Part shown: positions 45,427 through 57,700 of the stretch, piece by piece
Position numbering within the stretch: position 1 is the stretch's first letter
Layout of the letters: every line of letters begins with the position of its first letter
NCBI GenBank assembly: GCA_900239685.1
Contig: OENT01000337.1
Location: 62,001-126,000 of the forward strand
DNA from: Rotaria macrura
Taxonomy: Eukaryota; Rotifera; Eurotatoria; Philodinida; Philodinidae
Length of the DNA stretch: 64,000 nt
Direction of reading: 5' to 3'
Made by a program: the position numbers and the translations under genes
The notes under the pieces: generated by a model
What the model was told of the DNA's origin: nothing
Seen by the model: the letters and a program-made list of their open reading frames with translations, nothing else
Databases searched by the model: none

Positions 45427-45882
45427 TCACGATTCCATTGTTTCATCTTGTAAATTTGTTTCGTTGGAGTCACCTATCGGTGATAAATGTGTTCGTATTA
45501 GATCAATTAAATCATTACTCTGTGCCTCAGTTAAACGCGTTTCAGAATCTTCAATAATTAATTGTAATTCTACAGGTGTTGTTGGACGTAAATTGAGTAT
45601 TTGAAGTATTTCATTTTTTTTCAAATCAAAAACTTTGACACCTTCGTAGAATTGCTTCATAATATCTGGAGTTAATTCAATACACGGAGTTTGTTCAAGA
45701 TATTTCAATGTTTCATATGTAACTGTATTCAATCCAAAATTACAATGTTCAATTGAACGATTTTGTCCTTTTTTACCCCGTTTACCAGTTTCACGCTCAT
45801 TGTTCGTCTCATGAATTTGTTTGACGACGAGATATGTTTCATAATTTGATAATGGACGAATGGAATCACGTTGAAAGTCCAT
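45427..45882 (-). CDS. CRCP: RNA polymerase III subunit RPC9 (CRCP)
   Basis: Rpb4-type stalk subunit of RNA polymerase III; vertebrate CRCP also has a reported role in CGRP receptor signalling. Intronless, 151 residues, about the family's length. It starts MDFQRDSIRPLSNYETYLVV and contains the hallmark NTVTYETLKYLEQTPC, then LNLRPTTPVELQLIIEDSET and RLTEAQ, matching CRCP closely. A lysine/glycine-rich loop (GKRGKKGQNR) is inserted near residue 35. Stop TAG/TGA region at 45427 precedes the LEM paralogue by 61 bp. Confidence 0.94.
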   Translation of the reverse strand: MDFQRDSIRPLSNYETYLVVKQIHETNNERETGKRGKKGQNRSIEHCNFGLNTVTYETLKYLEQTPCIELTPDIMKQFYEGVKVFDLKKNEILQILNLRPTTPVELQLIIEDSETRLTEAQSNDLIDLIRTHLSPIGDSNETNLQDETMES

Positions 45883-46055
45883 TACAAATAGTTTCTCTTT
45901 TATATTTAAAAAAACAATCTATAATAGACAGCATCTTGTTGTTTTTTTCTATTTTAGGAGACAGGATATTCTTAAGGATGATCTAATATACAATCAAAAA
46001 AAAAACTGGGATTACAAATAGAGAAACGAACTCAAGAGAAGAAGGATTAAAACGT

Positions 46056-47308
46056 CTAGTATTTGTGCTCGTCCCAATGATTTGATTTGCGTTCTTTAAA
46101 ACCACGATCGACATAATCATTTGAATCAAGTGTTTTCCATGGACTGACATTCTATTTTAATAGATTCATACAAATAATTAGTGACATGAAATATCAAATA
46201 CTTACAGCAAGATATTTTCCTTTATATCCATAAACTTGCCATCCACCCCATTTTTCCCAATCCTGCAATACAATAAAATTTTCATAGTATTACTATCATA
46301 GACTTCAATAAAGAATCATGTAATATCTAATGCTAGGTGATCATGAGCTTTGTCAAATTTCTAATGGTCAAACGATGTTCTAGACTATTTTTCAAACGAG
46401 AAAAGATTAATCATTCGTCTCAACAATGTTTTCATTGATCGTTGCAGTAGAAATCAATGAAAATTCTACTATATATCTTGTTTAAAAGAAAACGTCTCCG
46501 TTAAAACGAATCATTCATCTGTAAATTTATATTTTACGAGATTATGAAAAATGTGTTGCAGAGAATTCGGAAATTCTTCGTACGTATCATATATATTGGT
46601 GTGCAAAAGCATACTTCTACAAACAAGATAAACTAGAAAGAGATTCGATATAAAATACTTGTTTATGATAATAGACCAAGTATAAAAAACTCCAAACACC
46701 CATTTGAATGACAAGTAATTTTGGAATTGTTTGACGTAGCAAAGATGATGCATTATTACCCTATACAATAAATATAAATACGAGAGAAAAGTTAGTTTAC
46801 TGCTAAATATTTTATTCAATAGAACTGCCCAAATATTCGAAACAGCATGTCTTTTGTCTTCCCACATTTCGAACAGTTCAAGCTAATGAAAATTCAAATC
46901 CCCTATTTGATTCTTTTTTCTCACGATTTGAATTATAGATGGCAATGATTTTATTTTTAAATATCTCATGTTTCTCTTCGGATTCATATAGAATTTCAGA
47001 ATACATACAACAACAGGACGTAGCCGATTGAATATACTATCCCAAAAAGTCATCCATCGATAGCGAACAGGATTTTTATGAATTTTATTCAAATTGGGTA
47101 CGTATTTTGGTTCATCAACAGCTAAAACTTGATCTTGAAGCCATTGTTTACGCCATAAACGGTCTTCGTTTGACATACGAAATGGTAAACGTGAACGTTC
47201 ATATTTGAATGGTTGAATATTGAATTCTCGTTCCCAAATAGGAAATTTATCTCGAACATCATGAGGATATAAATAACGTTGTTCTTCCCATGACGAATGG
47301 CCTGCCAT
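46056..47308 (-). CDS. NDUFB6: NDUFB6-like complex I accessory subunit
   Basis: Accessory subunit of mitochondrial NADH:ubiquinone oxidoreductase, membrane arm. Four or five exons. Exon 1 from ATG 47308 (MAGHSSWEEQRYLYPHDVRD) contains RLWRKQWLQDQVLAVDEP, similar to the RRRWLKDQELSPREP block of NDUFB6. A later exon holds one membrane helix (LVIQMGVWSFLYLVYYHKQ). The end is DWEKWGGWQVYGYKGKYLA followed by NVSPWKTLDSNDYVDRGF. An apparent start six bases upstream would be TTG. The frame at 46511-46867 is partly intron. The assignment rests on a few short blocks, so a different NDUFB subunit is possible. Confidence 0.68.
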
Positions 47309-48114
47309 AATCAATTCACTATTTGGGCTCTATCACAACACTGATGAATTATCTAGGAAATCACGCAACGAAAAGAGGGAAACTACAATTCGTTTCCAAT
47401 CTCGTCAATTTCACTGTATGAGAATGCGATTTCTCTCAATCCAACGATGAAAAACAAAACAAATTTGTTTATTTGTTGGAAAAGTCGAGCGCCACAGTCG
47501 TTGTCGGTTAATTCGTTGATGTATAAAATAAAAATTTAATTCGAATCAAAGTAGCATGTTTATTGTAAATGAAATTCTTTTTCAACATAAAATTCATTGG
47601 GATTTTTGTTTCATAAATGGAAATCGTAATTAGATGACTTTTTCGTGGACATAGACTTTCATCCTATTGGCTAATCCTTTTTTTCTCTTCGTTTACTTCT
47701 CTCTTCTTTACTTTTACTAACCCATATGTTTGGAACATGGCATGCTCACATTGTAACTTTTAATCATCAGAGGAACATACATAACGGACGGACGGTAGAG
47801 TATAAGAAATAGCTCGTCCGGTCGTTTTCAACCCACAAAGGCTTTCTCGAAGAGAAAGGGATTGCATGAAAGTATGCAATCTTGATATTTTTCCAGTAGG
47901 CGATTTGGACAGAAATGTATGAATATAAAACCCTGCTCTATCGAGAACATACATCATTTATTGTATTTTTTTGTTGTTGATATGAATCAAAGAAATTATT
48001 TGTCTATCTGTTTTTCTTATAATATTTAGATCGTATTCGAAATAAAAGACACCTGTTCGGTGACAAGAATCCATCTTTAACTTGACAAAGTCCGATGTTG
48101 ATCATCATTTGCTG
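47309..48114. other. Divergent intergenic region
   Basis: Lies between the starts of the NDUFB6-like gene (minus) and UBA1 (plus), so it should hold both promoters. No clear TATA box or other defined element was picked out. Confidence 0.4.
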
Positions 48115-51100
48115 ATGTCTACCACGCCACAAGGCTCTACATCAAATCAAGACGAAATAAATTCAATTGCAATTTCTGCATCCTCAATTCCTACACTGTC
48201 TGAACAAGAACATACTGACATCAACGACGATAGCGATAGTCGACGGCACGAGGCATTTGATTTGCCGAAATCAAAAAAGTTTAAATCCTCAACGAACCTT
48301 ATCAATAACGGTAGTGATCCAACAATCATGTCATCAAATAATAATTCAGCAAATCTAGTTGAACCTATGGAACATACCAATGGAGAAACGAATTATAATG
48401 GGGTACAGTATTCATTTTTCTATTTTATTTTCATATTAGCTTCTTTCTGTTAAATCATCGTTCGAAAAAGAAATTCTTCTCAGAGTATTTCATATTATTG
48501 CGCCAAAAAAAAGAAAAAGATTATTTAAGTTAGATAATGGTTTATTTTCGAACTGATTTCTGTTTTGCTTCTACTTATAATAATATTCATTTACTTATTC
48601 ATGTAAGTGTCATAGGGTTATGTTTCTTGGTAATTATTCCTTTCACATTGACTGACATCTGTTTCGAAGTGAAAATGGAAATGCTTTAGTGTGTTGCTGT
48701 CTATTCCCCTCCATTTTTCTTCTTTCCATTCTTTACATCGCTCGTCAAGAACAGGTGATGGAAAAAAAAAAGAAAGAAGAGAGAACAACAAAAAAAAGCA
48801 ATAGCGTCAATCCTGCCTTTTTCTCTGTACTCTATATTTACTCCCCGTCTAACGACGATAGAAAGAAGAGAAAAGAGAAAGAAACAGCAGTAAAGATTGC
48901 ATTTGACGCTCTTTCTTTTTCTTTATCTGACTCACTCGAGACGTTGGCAGAATATTTACTCAAACGCGTTCGCACTCATTTTTCTCCATCTACCATATTG
49001 CTTGCTTTTTTTTGGGGGGGGGGACGGGGAAGTAGAAGACTGACGACCAGACTACGATTGCAGAAGGTGAACATCTATACTAGCTATTTCTACAGTTTTT
49101 CTTTTAAATTACAACAACAAACATGAATAGAGGCGTAAAATAGGGAATGTGTATGTCGGTCGTTATTTCAATAGACGATGTTGATTTTTTCAAACCTGTA
49201 AAAAAAAGACACGTCAATATCACGATTTCTATTCACGGATTTTAATTCAATTGAATATTTTTAGAATACTGAAAATAATAATTCACAAGCAACAGTTACA
49301 TCTCATCAAATGGACGGCGTTTTGCAACATCAAACGTCGACATCATCGACAAAAACTCCTGAAATCGATGAAGGTCTTTATTCTCGACAACTGTAAGCTG
49401 CATTGTTTTCGATATTGAAAGAAAAGCAAGCTTTGTACATGAAATTTGTTTTTTGATAGCTATGTCATAGGCAAAGAAGCTATGCATCAATTAGCGAGTG
49501 CTCACATTCTTATATCAGGTATGCGTGGTCTTGGTGTTGAAATAGCGAAAAATATTATCTTGGGTGGTGCTAAATCAGTCATCGTTCACGATTGTGGTAA
49601 TGTTGACTATAAAGATCTATCGTCACAAGTAAAATCTAAAACTTTTCAACAATTGTTTTTTAATTTTCTTTCGTTGGTCTGTTTGAAGTATTATTTTACT
49701 GAATCTAGCGTTGGTCAAAATCGAGCCGAAGTCGCTAATAAACATTTATCGGAATTAAATAGTTATGTTAACGTAACATGGTCTTCAGCACCGATCGATG
49801 ATGCTTTTCTACATAAGCATAAAGTTAACGTAAATATAGATCTTGTAAATTTCATAAACCACTTACTGAAGAACAAATTACTTTTTAGGTCTTTGTTCTG
49901 ACCGATGCTGCTCTTGATGATCAAATAAAAATTGGTGATCATTGCCACGAGGAAAAAATTAGTTTTATTAATGCAAATACAAAAGGTTTATTTGGGTAAG
50001 ATACATAGATCATTTATCTATATTCAATATACATTCATTTTATTGTCAATAGACAAATCTTCTGTGACTTCGGACGCGATTTTGAAGTACTCGATACAAA
50101 TGGCGAACATCCATTAACGCAAATCGTGACCGAAATTAGTCATGTATGTATATACACACACAAACATATAAAAATAATCGTAATTGATGTCGTATGACTC
50201 ATTAGGATGAAGCGGGTGTAGTTTTCATGTCAACAGATACAAGACACGGATTCGAAGATGGTTCATTTGTAACATTTCATGGTGTTAAAGGAATGACTGA
50301 AGTTAATGAAAAAGAATTCAAAATTTCCGTACCAAGTTTGTAGATTTTGTGTTTATTTTCATGTGGAGATTTTATTCGTGTGCGCATTCTTGTTTTGTAT
50401 CCAGGTCCATTCACATTCACTATTGGTGATACACGAAACTTTGGTCTTTACGAAGGTGGCGGAACTGTTACTGAAGTGAAGAAACCCGAAATCATCAATT
50501 TTGTATGTTTATCTTCTTTAGAATGGCTAAATATTGAACTACTTTTGTTTCTGTCAATCAATTTAGAAACCGTTTTCTGAATCTTTGAAAGATCCTGAGA
50601 TGCTCGTCTGTGATTTTGCCAAAATGTCCATGCCAGTCAATTTACATTTAGCTTTTCAAGCTTTATCTCATTTTCAAAAACAATTCAATGCATTACCAAA
50701 ACCTTGGGATGATGTATGTCATACTTTCTTTGTTTAGTCGTCAGTGTTAATAAAGTTTTGTTTATTTTTCTATGATTGTCAATAGGCCGATGCAGATAAA
50801 TTTTATGAAATCGTCGAAAAGTTGAATAGTGAAGATCGTGAGAAAGTTCTCACGGACGAATTAAATAAACATTGGATCAGGTTATTCGCAAAGACATGTA
50901 CTGGCGATTTGTGTCCAATGCAAGCTGTTCTTGGTGGTGTTGCTGCTCAAGAAGCGATGAAAGTAATGGATGCTTCTTGATCGGTGTTTGAATTGATTTG
51001 ATTTGATTTGATTTTCATTATTCGTTATTATATTTAGGCAGTGACAGGAAAATTCATGCCCATCCGACAGTTTTTTTACTTCGATGCGATTGAATGTTTG

Positions 51101-54100
51101 CCCGAAGATATTTTTCTACCGTCAAACGAAACAACGACAGAATCGAAAACAATTTTGAGACTACCGACGACAAATTCACGATATTTTTCTCAGGAGATCG
51201 TGTTTGGTGAAGATTTTCAAGAGAAACTAAAGAAATCAAAATATTTCGTTGTAAGTGAAGCAAACTCAAGAGTATGGTGAAAAAGTAACTGTCACTTATT
51301 TTTAAAACTAGGTTGGATCAGGTGCCATCGGCTGTGAAATGTTGAAGAACTTCGCCATGATGGGTGTTGGATGTTCGAAGGAAGGCCATATCCATGTAAC
51401 CGATATGGATTCGATTGAGAAATCCAATTTGAATCGCCAATTTCTATTTCGTTCATGGGATATTGGTGTAAGTATCCTTTTTAATTGTTTGTTGGAGATG
51501 AGGAAGCTGATGGGGCATCTGTTTGTGTATATTATGTGTGATTTTTTTTTAGAAAATGAAATCAACGGTTGCAGCTGAAGCAGTAAAAGCAATGAATCGA
51601 GAAATGAATATACATGCATACTCCGATGGAGTTCTACCTGAAACAGAAAATGTATATGATGATCATTTTTTCGAAAAATTGGATGCTGTTGTTAATGCTC
51701 TTGATAATGTAAAAGCTCGTAAGTATTGGAGAAAAAAATAGTTGAAATACGTTCAAAAGATGAATTCTTATGTGTTTTCTCATTTATTGCCATGAGTTAT
51801 GACTGTGTTGCTCGAGTGTTAATTAGAGGGACTCATATTTGTACACTTAATTTAAGCGAAAATGGATTTAATGTTAATTAAAATAGTAATTACTTCTCTT
51901 GTTCAAAATCGGGCTCATTACAGATTTGAAGATGTACTTACGATGAAGTAGTTTGACATAGTTGTAGGAAATAATGTAGGAGTTCATAAGTATTTAGTTT
52001 AGAAATTTCAATGTATGTAAAATCGAGCTTTCGTGTACTATTCGTCAATTTTTAGATTTATCCATATCATGGAGACCTGCAAGTTTATCTTCTTCAATTT
52101 CTAAGATCCGTTAGTCGATATGTGTTTCTTTCGCTGTATAATGTCTTAACATATGAACCTTGATGAGTGATTTAAACATTATTCGAAATACATGAGGTTA
52201 GAAGGACGAGACGAAGCGAAGATTATGCATGTATTCAATAGAAAAGAAGTTTGCAATCGTTTATTCTCGTGATTTTATGAATAGGTTAAATCTAGTCATT
52301 AGACACGCCATTTTTACGACGATGGATATTCTTCCATAAGAAAGGCATTGAAATGAGTCCTATAGACTTTTGTTTAGTTTTGTGCAATTTTTTTTGTCTC
52401 TGAAGTAAGAATGGAACTAGCGCGTTGTTGAATATGACCTTTTCTGTCAATATTTATTCGTCGTTCGCATTACTCTTTTAGCCGTATATAATTCATAGGT
52501 CATTGTCTGGGAATTATGAGATAAAATAGCCATGCTCAGAGCTAGCGGTAGGTCAATAAGAAGCTTTCGCGTTAGCTAGATGTTCGTATCCCTACGTTTG
52601 TGTGAGTTCAAACAATTGAATATTCGACGATTATAAGTTTTCATGAAGAGTAAAAATAAATAAATTCCCACTTGAAAATCAATTTTTGGGCAGAATAAAT
52701 GGTAGTCAAAATATTTCGAAAATTTTAACTGAGTATCAATCGAAAATTTAAGTTCGTTTTTGTCTCATTCTTACTTTCAAAGAGAGACCCAATACATGTT
52801 GGAGTTGTGAATACAACTTCAGAGAGTTCGAGTGTAGTTTCAATCTCCAATAGACTTTTTTCTTCATGCTGCGTTGTTGAATATTGTAATTTTGTTTCGT
52901 TTAGGTCAATATATTGATCGTCGTTGTGTCTATTATCAAAAACCATTGGTCGACAGTGGAACATTAGGTACAAAGGCTAGTGTTCAAGTTGTTGTTCCAT
53001 TTCTCACTGAATCATATTCGTCAACCAATGATCCACCTGATCCATCAGTGCCCATGTGCACTCTACGTAACTTCCCAAATTTAATCGAACATACGATTGA
53101 ATGGGCGCGTGATAACTTTGCTGGCTTGTTCACGATACCTCCCCAACAAGCTGAAGAATTCATGCGAGGTGCGAGAGAATTCGCCGAACGAACCGCTAAA
53201 AATCATTCAGAATACGATAAAACCGAGATTATCGAAAATGTTAAACGTATTCTTGGTGAACAACGTCCGAAAACTTTCGATGATTGCATTAGATTGGTAA
53301 GTATCAATCATATTTACAGAAGAGAGATAATCAAAAGATTTCGTTTTCTCTACCGTTCTCTTCATTAGTCACGACACCTTTTCCAGCAACAATTTTATAA
53401 CACAATAGCGCAATTACTTTATAATTTTCCTCGTGATCATGTAACAAGTAAAGGTGAACGTTTCTGGAGTGGAAATAAACGATGTCCACATGTTTTAAAA
53501 TTCGATGTTAATAATAAGCTTCATTTGGACTTTATTGTTGCTGCATCGAATCTATATGCACACATGTATTTCATACCGCAAGTACATGATCGTCAATTGA
53601 TTTCTGAAGAAGCTGCCAAGATTGCTGTAGATGAATTTAAGCCAAAATCTGGTGTTACAATACATGAAAATGATGAACAATTAAGAGCCGACAGTGAAAG
53701 ACAAAAGAATATGAGTGCCATGCGTAAAAATGGACAAAGTGGAAACGATGTAGAAGTTGAACAACTTCTTGGTCGATTACTCAAGCCTGAAGATATACTC
53801 GATATTAAGATTCGTCCACATGAATTCGAAAAAGACGACGATACTAACTTTCATATGGATTACATTGCAGCAACTGCGAATTTACGGGCTGAAAACTATG
53901 AAATCCAAGTTGCCGAGCGAAGTAAAATCAAGAGAATCGCTGGAAATATCATTCCAGCCATTGCAACTGCAACAGCTATGGTTACTGGACTTGTTTGTCT
54001 TGAAGTTTACAAATTTGTGCAACATCATAAGAAGATTGAATCTTATCGAAATGGATTTGTTAACTTAGCTTTACCATTTTTCGGATTCTCCGAACCAGTA

Positions 54101-54633
54101 CCACCAAAACGTCAGAAGGTAGCGAGACAAAGAAGTGCGTAGTTCAGATAAGGAAATTGCTTTAATTCTAGTATCTCGACAAAGAATTTACATTATGGGA
54201 TCGATTCGAAGTGAAAGGTGATATGACGCTTGAACAATTCATCGAACACTTCAAAGTAATACACGATGAACGATGAAGTGAACTACTGATTCGATGCGAT
54301 AAATTTTTTCTTTTAGCAAGAACATAAATTGGCACCAAATATGATTTCGGCAGGTATGTCTGTTATCTATAGTCCACATTTCATGCGACAAACAAGTAAA
54401 GCACAAGATATGAAACGAAAGTATGTCGATTTAATATTGGATCATTGTTCAATAGAGAATGTTAAATGTGTTTCATTTTGGTTTCTTTGATTAGGATTTC
54501 TGACCTGTTCGAAACGGTGACAAAAACTAAGATTCCTCCACATGTTCGATCTCTTACATTGGATATGTTGTGTGATGATCTCGAAGGAAATGATGTCGAA
54601 GATGTTCCTTATATCAAATACACATTCAGATGA
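48115..54633 (+). CDS. UBA1: Ubiquitin-activating enzyme E1
   Basis: ATP-dependent activation of ubiquitin and its transfer to E2 enzymes. Exon 1 (48115-48402) gives a 96-residue polar N-terminal extension. After an 862-bp intron the conserved part begins: [20 protein letters not shown] and [16 protein letters not shown] (inactive adenylation half), FCCH block [16 protein letters not shown], then the active adenylation site [20 protein letters not shown] with [14 protein letters not shown]. The catalytic cysteine is in [11 protein letters not shown] (codon 53056-53058), followed by the second catalytic Cys half-domain and the ubiquitin-fold domain ending [11 protein letters not shown] 1186-bp intron (51719-52904) separates NALDNVKAR from QYIDRR. 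All key motifs are intact. The ATG at 48115 is the first in frame; upstream extension would need TTG. Confidence 0.96.
49014..49029 (+). repeat. G-run in UBA1 intron 1
   Basis: Ten consecutive G, then AC, then GGGG, directly after a T-run, inside the 862-bp first intron. Striking in an AT-rich genome; could be slippage-prone or part of a regulatory element. Confidence 0.8.
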
Positions 54634-56864
54634 ACACCTATTGACAATCCAAAGAAGAAAAAAACATAAATTTACTGTTATTATTTCAGCTGTCCTTCTA
54701 TTATGTGTTATTCTTTATGCTTATTTGTCTCTTGTATCTCTGTGTGTGTGTGTTCATCTCTCCTCGTTCTGTTTTATTATTATTCCAGAGTGCTCAAAGT
54801 GAAGAATAAAGAAACAAAGATAGGATGCGTTTATGATGAATATGAAATAGGTCATTAGATTCTATTCGTTCGAAAAGTGGATACTGTCCAATGAGTCAAC
54901 CATTAAAAGATCGGACATATTGAAGTCGATGAATTCATGAAACAGTTGAACTATTGTTCTATTACGTAATAAAAACAAGTTTTCGTTGTAGTATGATTCG
55001 AGGAAAACTATTTTTTCATCATGTTTCTAATGAAGGGAAAACTTATGAATATGTCTTGACGCTTATGAACATCTCTAAATCGAGAAAGTTTGTCAAGCGA
55101 AATCTCATCAAGTCAGAACAGATTATATTCATCGATTTCGATGCTACATTTGATGCGTATATGGTTTAAACAAATTGATTTAGATCACATTCATGTGTAA
55201 AATTATTGAGTTACTATCTATTAGTCATAGTTGTGAAGCATAAACTATATCATATCGATTTCAAAGTAGTACTAATGCAAGAAGAAGAACTCTTGATCGT
55301 TTCATGATATGTTATAATTAACCGCCGTAGACTTTAATCAAGATGGTTACAATACTTTTGCTATTCGCTTGCAGCCAGTATTTCAAATGTTGTAGATAAA
55401 TATTTATGAGCATTGTTAATGAAATAAAAAAATATGTAAGAGAATAGTTGTGGATAATTATAGAGAAAGCTAGCTCTCATCTCCACACGTTTATTGAAAT
55501 GAACATTCATTTTAAATCATGACAAACATTAGTGTACGAGAATATGATTTCAATTATTAAAACATTCTCAACTGTCGAACTATAGATTCGTCGGATAGAT
55601 GAGAGTCGCACTTTTTCATCTCAGATTTATATTAGATTTGTGTCTAAGTTGTTTGCTACTCTTCTGTTTCATGTTCAAATTCTCGATAAAATTACATTGA
55701 TGAGGTCGTTCAGAAAAACGAAACATGGACATATGTTTTACACGAATTGTTTTTCAACGTCTAGAAATCTCAATAATTATGTAGGGAAAATATTATTTTA
55801 ACTACGATTGCTTTAGTCTCGTTTTCCTATATTTTTATCGAAAATATTAACCCTATAATTATGAACGTTCGCAGGCGTGAACATTGCTATAAACTTCAGT
55901 TAACACAGTATGAGCATTTCAATCAAAACTAACTCTGTATATATCGTGAAGAATTCGATAATCTTTTAGTTCATAACAAAAGAAATTCATTTTTTTACGG
56001 AGCATTATTTTGAACTATTTAAAACACTGAATATAAAGTTTGTAATTGTTGACTGTTTGTTTTTCCATATTTCTCTCATAGCTATGTCTTCAGATTTTGT
56101 CGGATGTTACCGTTGATACCGGTCGGCTAGGTTCAAATTACTTGTGGGATATACTTCATAAAAACTACGAATGAGCAGCGTGACTAAAGTGCTTGCTATT
56201 GTTTTTTCAAACGAGAAAATCAATGAGATCGTGTCGGAAAAACTCAATTCGATTACTTCACAACGTTTAGGATAAATATGTTCTTACTGAAGAGAACAAA
56301 ATAAAAAGTATATAAATGTGAAAGCTGTTTCATTGCGTCCCATGTTACTTGTAGCACTCTAATTGTGTGTTACTATCAATAAATCAGATGTAATAAGTTC
56401 AAATCAAAACAATAAAAATGTCAGTGGCATGAGTTATAGGATCCTTAATGATTTCATCGCTACTCTTCAACTTTCTTTTCTTAGCTGAAGGTAGAACGTC
56501 TCTCTAGTTGAAAAACTTGAAAAAAAAATAGAAACTAAAATTAATGCATTTGATTGAAAAGGTGATGGTGTTCAACAAATCGAACACTACGATCTTTAGA
56601 ATTTTTACATTGTTTCACCAATCCACATCTTCAACTGTTCACATCACTGAATATAGTGTTGGATTAATAGCAAACAAATCCATGCTTTTATCTGTATAGC
56701 ATAAATATACTACTGTTTAGCAATCTTTATTTTAGTCCTGAGTTTAGAATGACTATTGCTTATCACAAACACACATTGTAGTTTCTTAAATCAATTCGTA
56801 AATCTGTAGTACACATTTGGAAACTATCAAACAATCTGGTGAATTTTATTGGAAGCTATTTAAT
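54634..56864. other. Gene-poor interval after UBA1
   Basis: Contains UBA1 3' UTR and AT-rich sequence. At 54990-55169 a plus frame (MIRGKLFFHHVSNEGKTYEY, later LIKSEQIIFIDFDATFDAYM) looks coding-like but has no partner exons; it may be a gene fragment. Confidence 0.35.
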
Positions 56865-57170
56865 AAAAGACATACTATTCACATCTAGACGTTTGATACT
56901 ACCCGATTAGAGAATGGATTTAGTTTAGTCATCCACCACTTGTGAAAAAAGAACTGGCACTGGTCGTGAGAATCTCTTTGAATATAACAGAAACTAGTCA
57001 CCACCACCGCTTCTTTTAAAATGAATTCTCGTGACTAGTGGTTTTTTCCCTGCCAAACAGTTTTGGTGACAAATACCAGTTCTTTCGTTAGAACCGGTGC
57101 GTGATTGAATCAAATCCGTTTCTCACTCACGAATTTTGCCAGATGGTTAGATGTGAGTATTATATCTTTC
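56865..57170. mobile_element. Imperfect inverted-repeat element, about 305 bp
   Basis: AAAAGACATACTATTCACAT at 56865 and the complement of the right end (GAAAGATATAATACTCACAT from 57170 inward) match well; pairing continues inward with CATCTA, GGATTT plus GATTCAATCA-like blocks and AAAGAACTGG against its complement near 57072-57084. The centre contains two ACTAGTCAC copies. Non-coding. Resembles a foldback or MITE; family unknown. Confidence 0.55.
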
Positions 57171-57700
57171 ATTAATTAATCCCTAAATAAAAGTTACCAC
57201 TTGGTCATCACATCTGATATTAATTTTTGGATAGTCCACAAATATGGACTTGAGTTAAAGGCTGATTTAGGGAATCCTCATTTGCGGTAAATGATATCCC
57301 ACCATTGTTGTATGAGTTGCATACACAATATGATCAATATTTGAAGACATAAGGTGCTTATATTTGCTATCTAATACTGCCGTCAATGTAAGACATCTTT
57401 CGATGTATAAATGGACTAGCTACTTTCTTGTTTTTCATTGATTACTTGTATGCAAGATATCAATGACATTACAATATAATAGAAAAAAGCTGCTCGCTTT
57501 CTCTGCATAACGTTTCATATAATTCCCTGAATTTCTTTGTAATTCATTCTAAATACTATCATGAAAACATTTTTTTTCTACTTATTATCAGATTTAAGAA
57601 TCAAGTATCCATGTTATTATTATAAAGCGCATACAAGAGTCTATGAGAATTATTTCTTTGACAATTATTGTCGTTTTCAACTAGTAAATTTTATAAGATC
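57171..57700. other. Upstream region of AMFR-like gene
   Basis: AT-rich; no exon seen. A pyrimidine tract ending CAACTAG (near 57682) lies about 17 bases before the AMFR-like ATG. Confidence 0.35.

Noticed and set aside
46511..46867. 118-residue minus frame as a separate gene
   Set aside because: It overlaps an NDUFB6-like exon plus flanking intron; splice sites define only the middle part as coding.
56101..56160. GGTTCAAATTACTTG near 56130 as a possible tRNA T-arm
   Set aside because: No matching D-arm, anticodon arm or acceptor stem. I found no convincing tRNA in the window.
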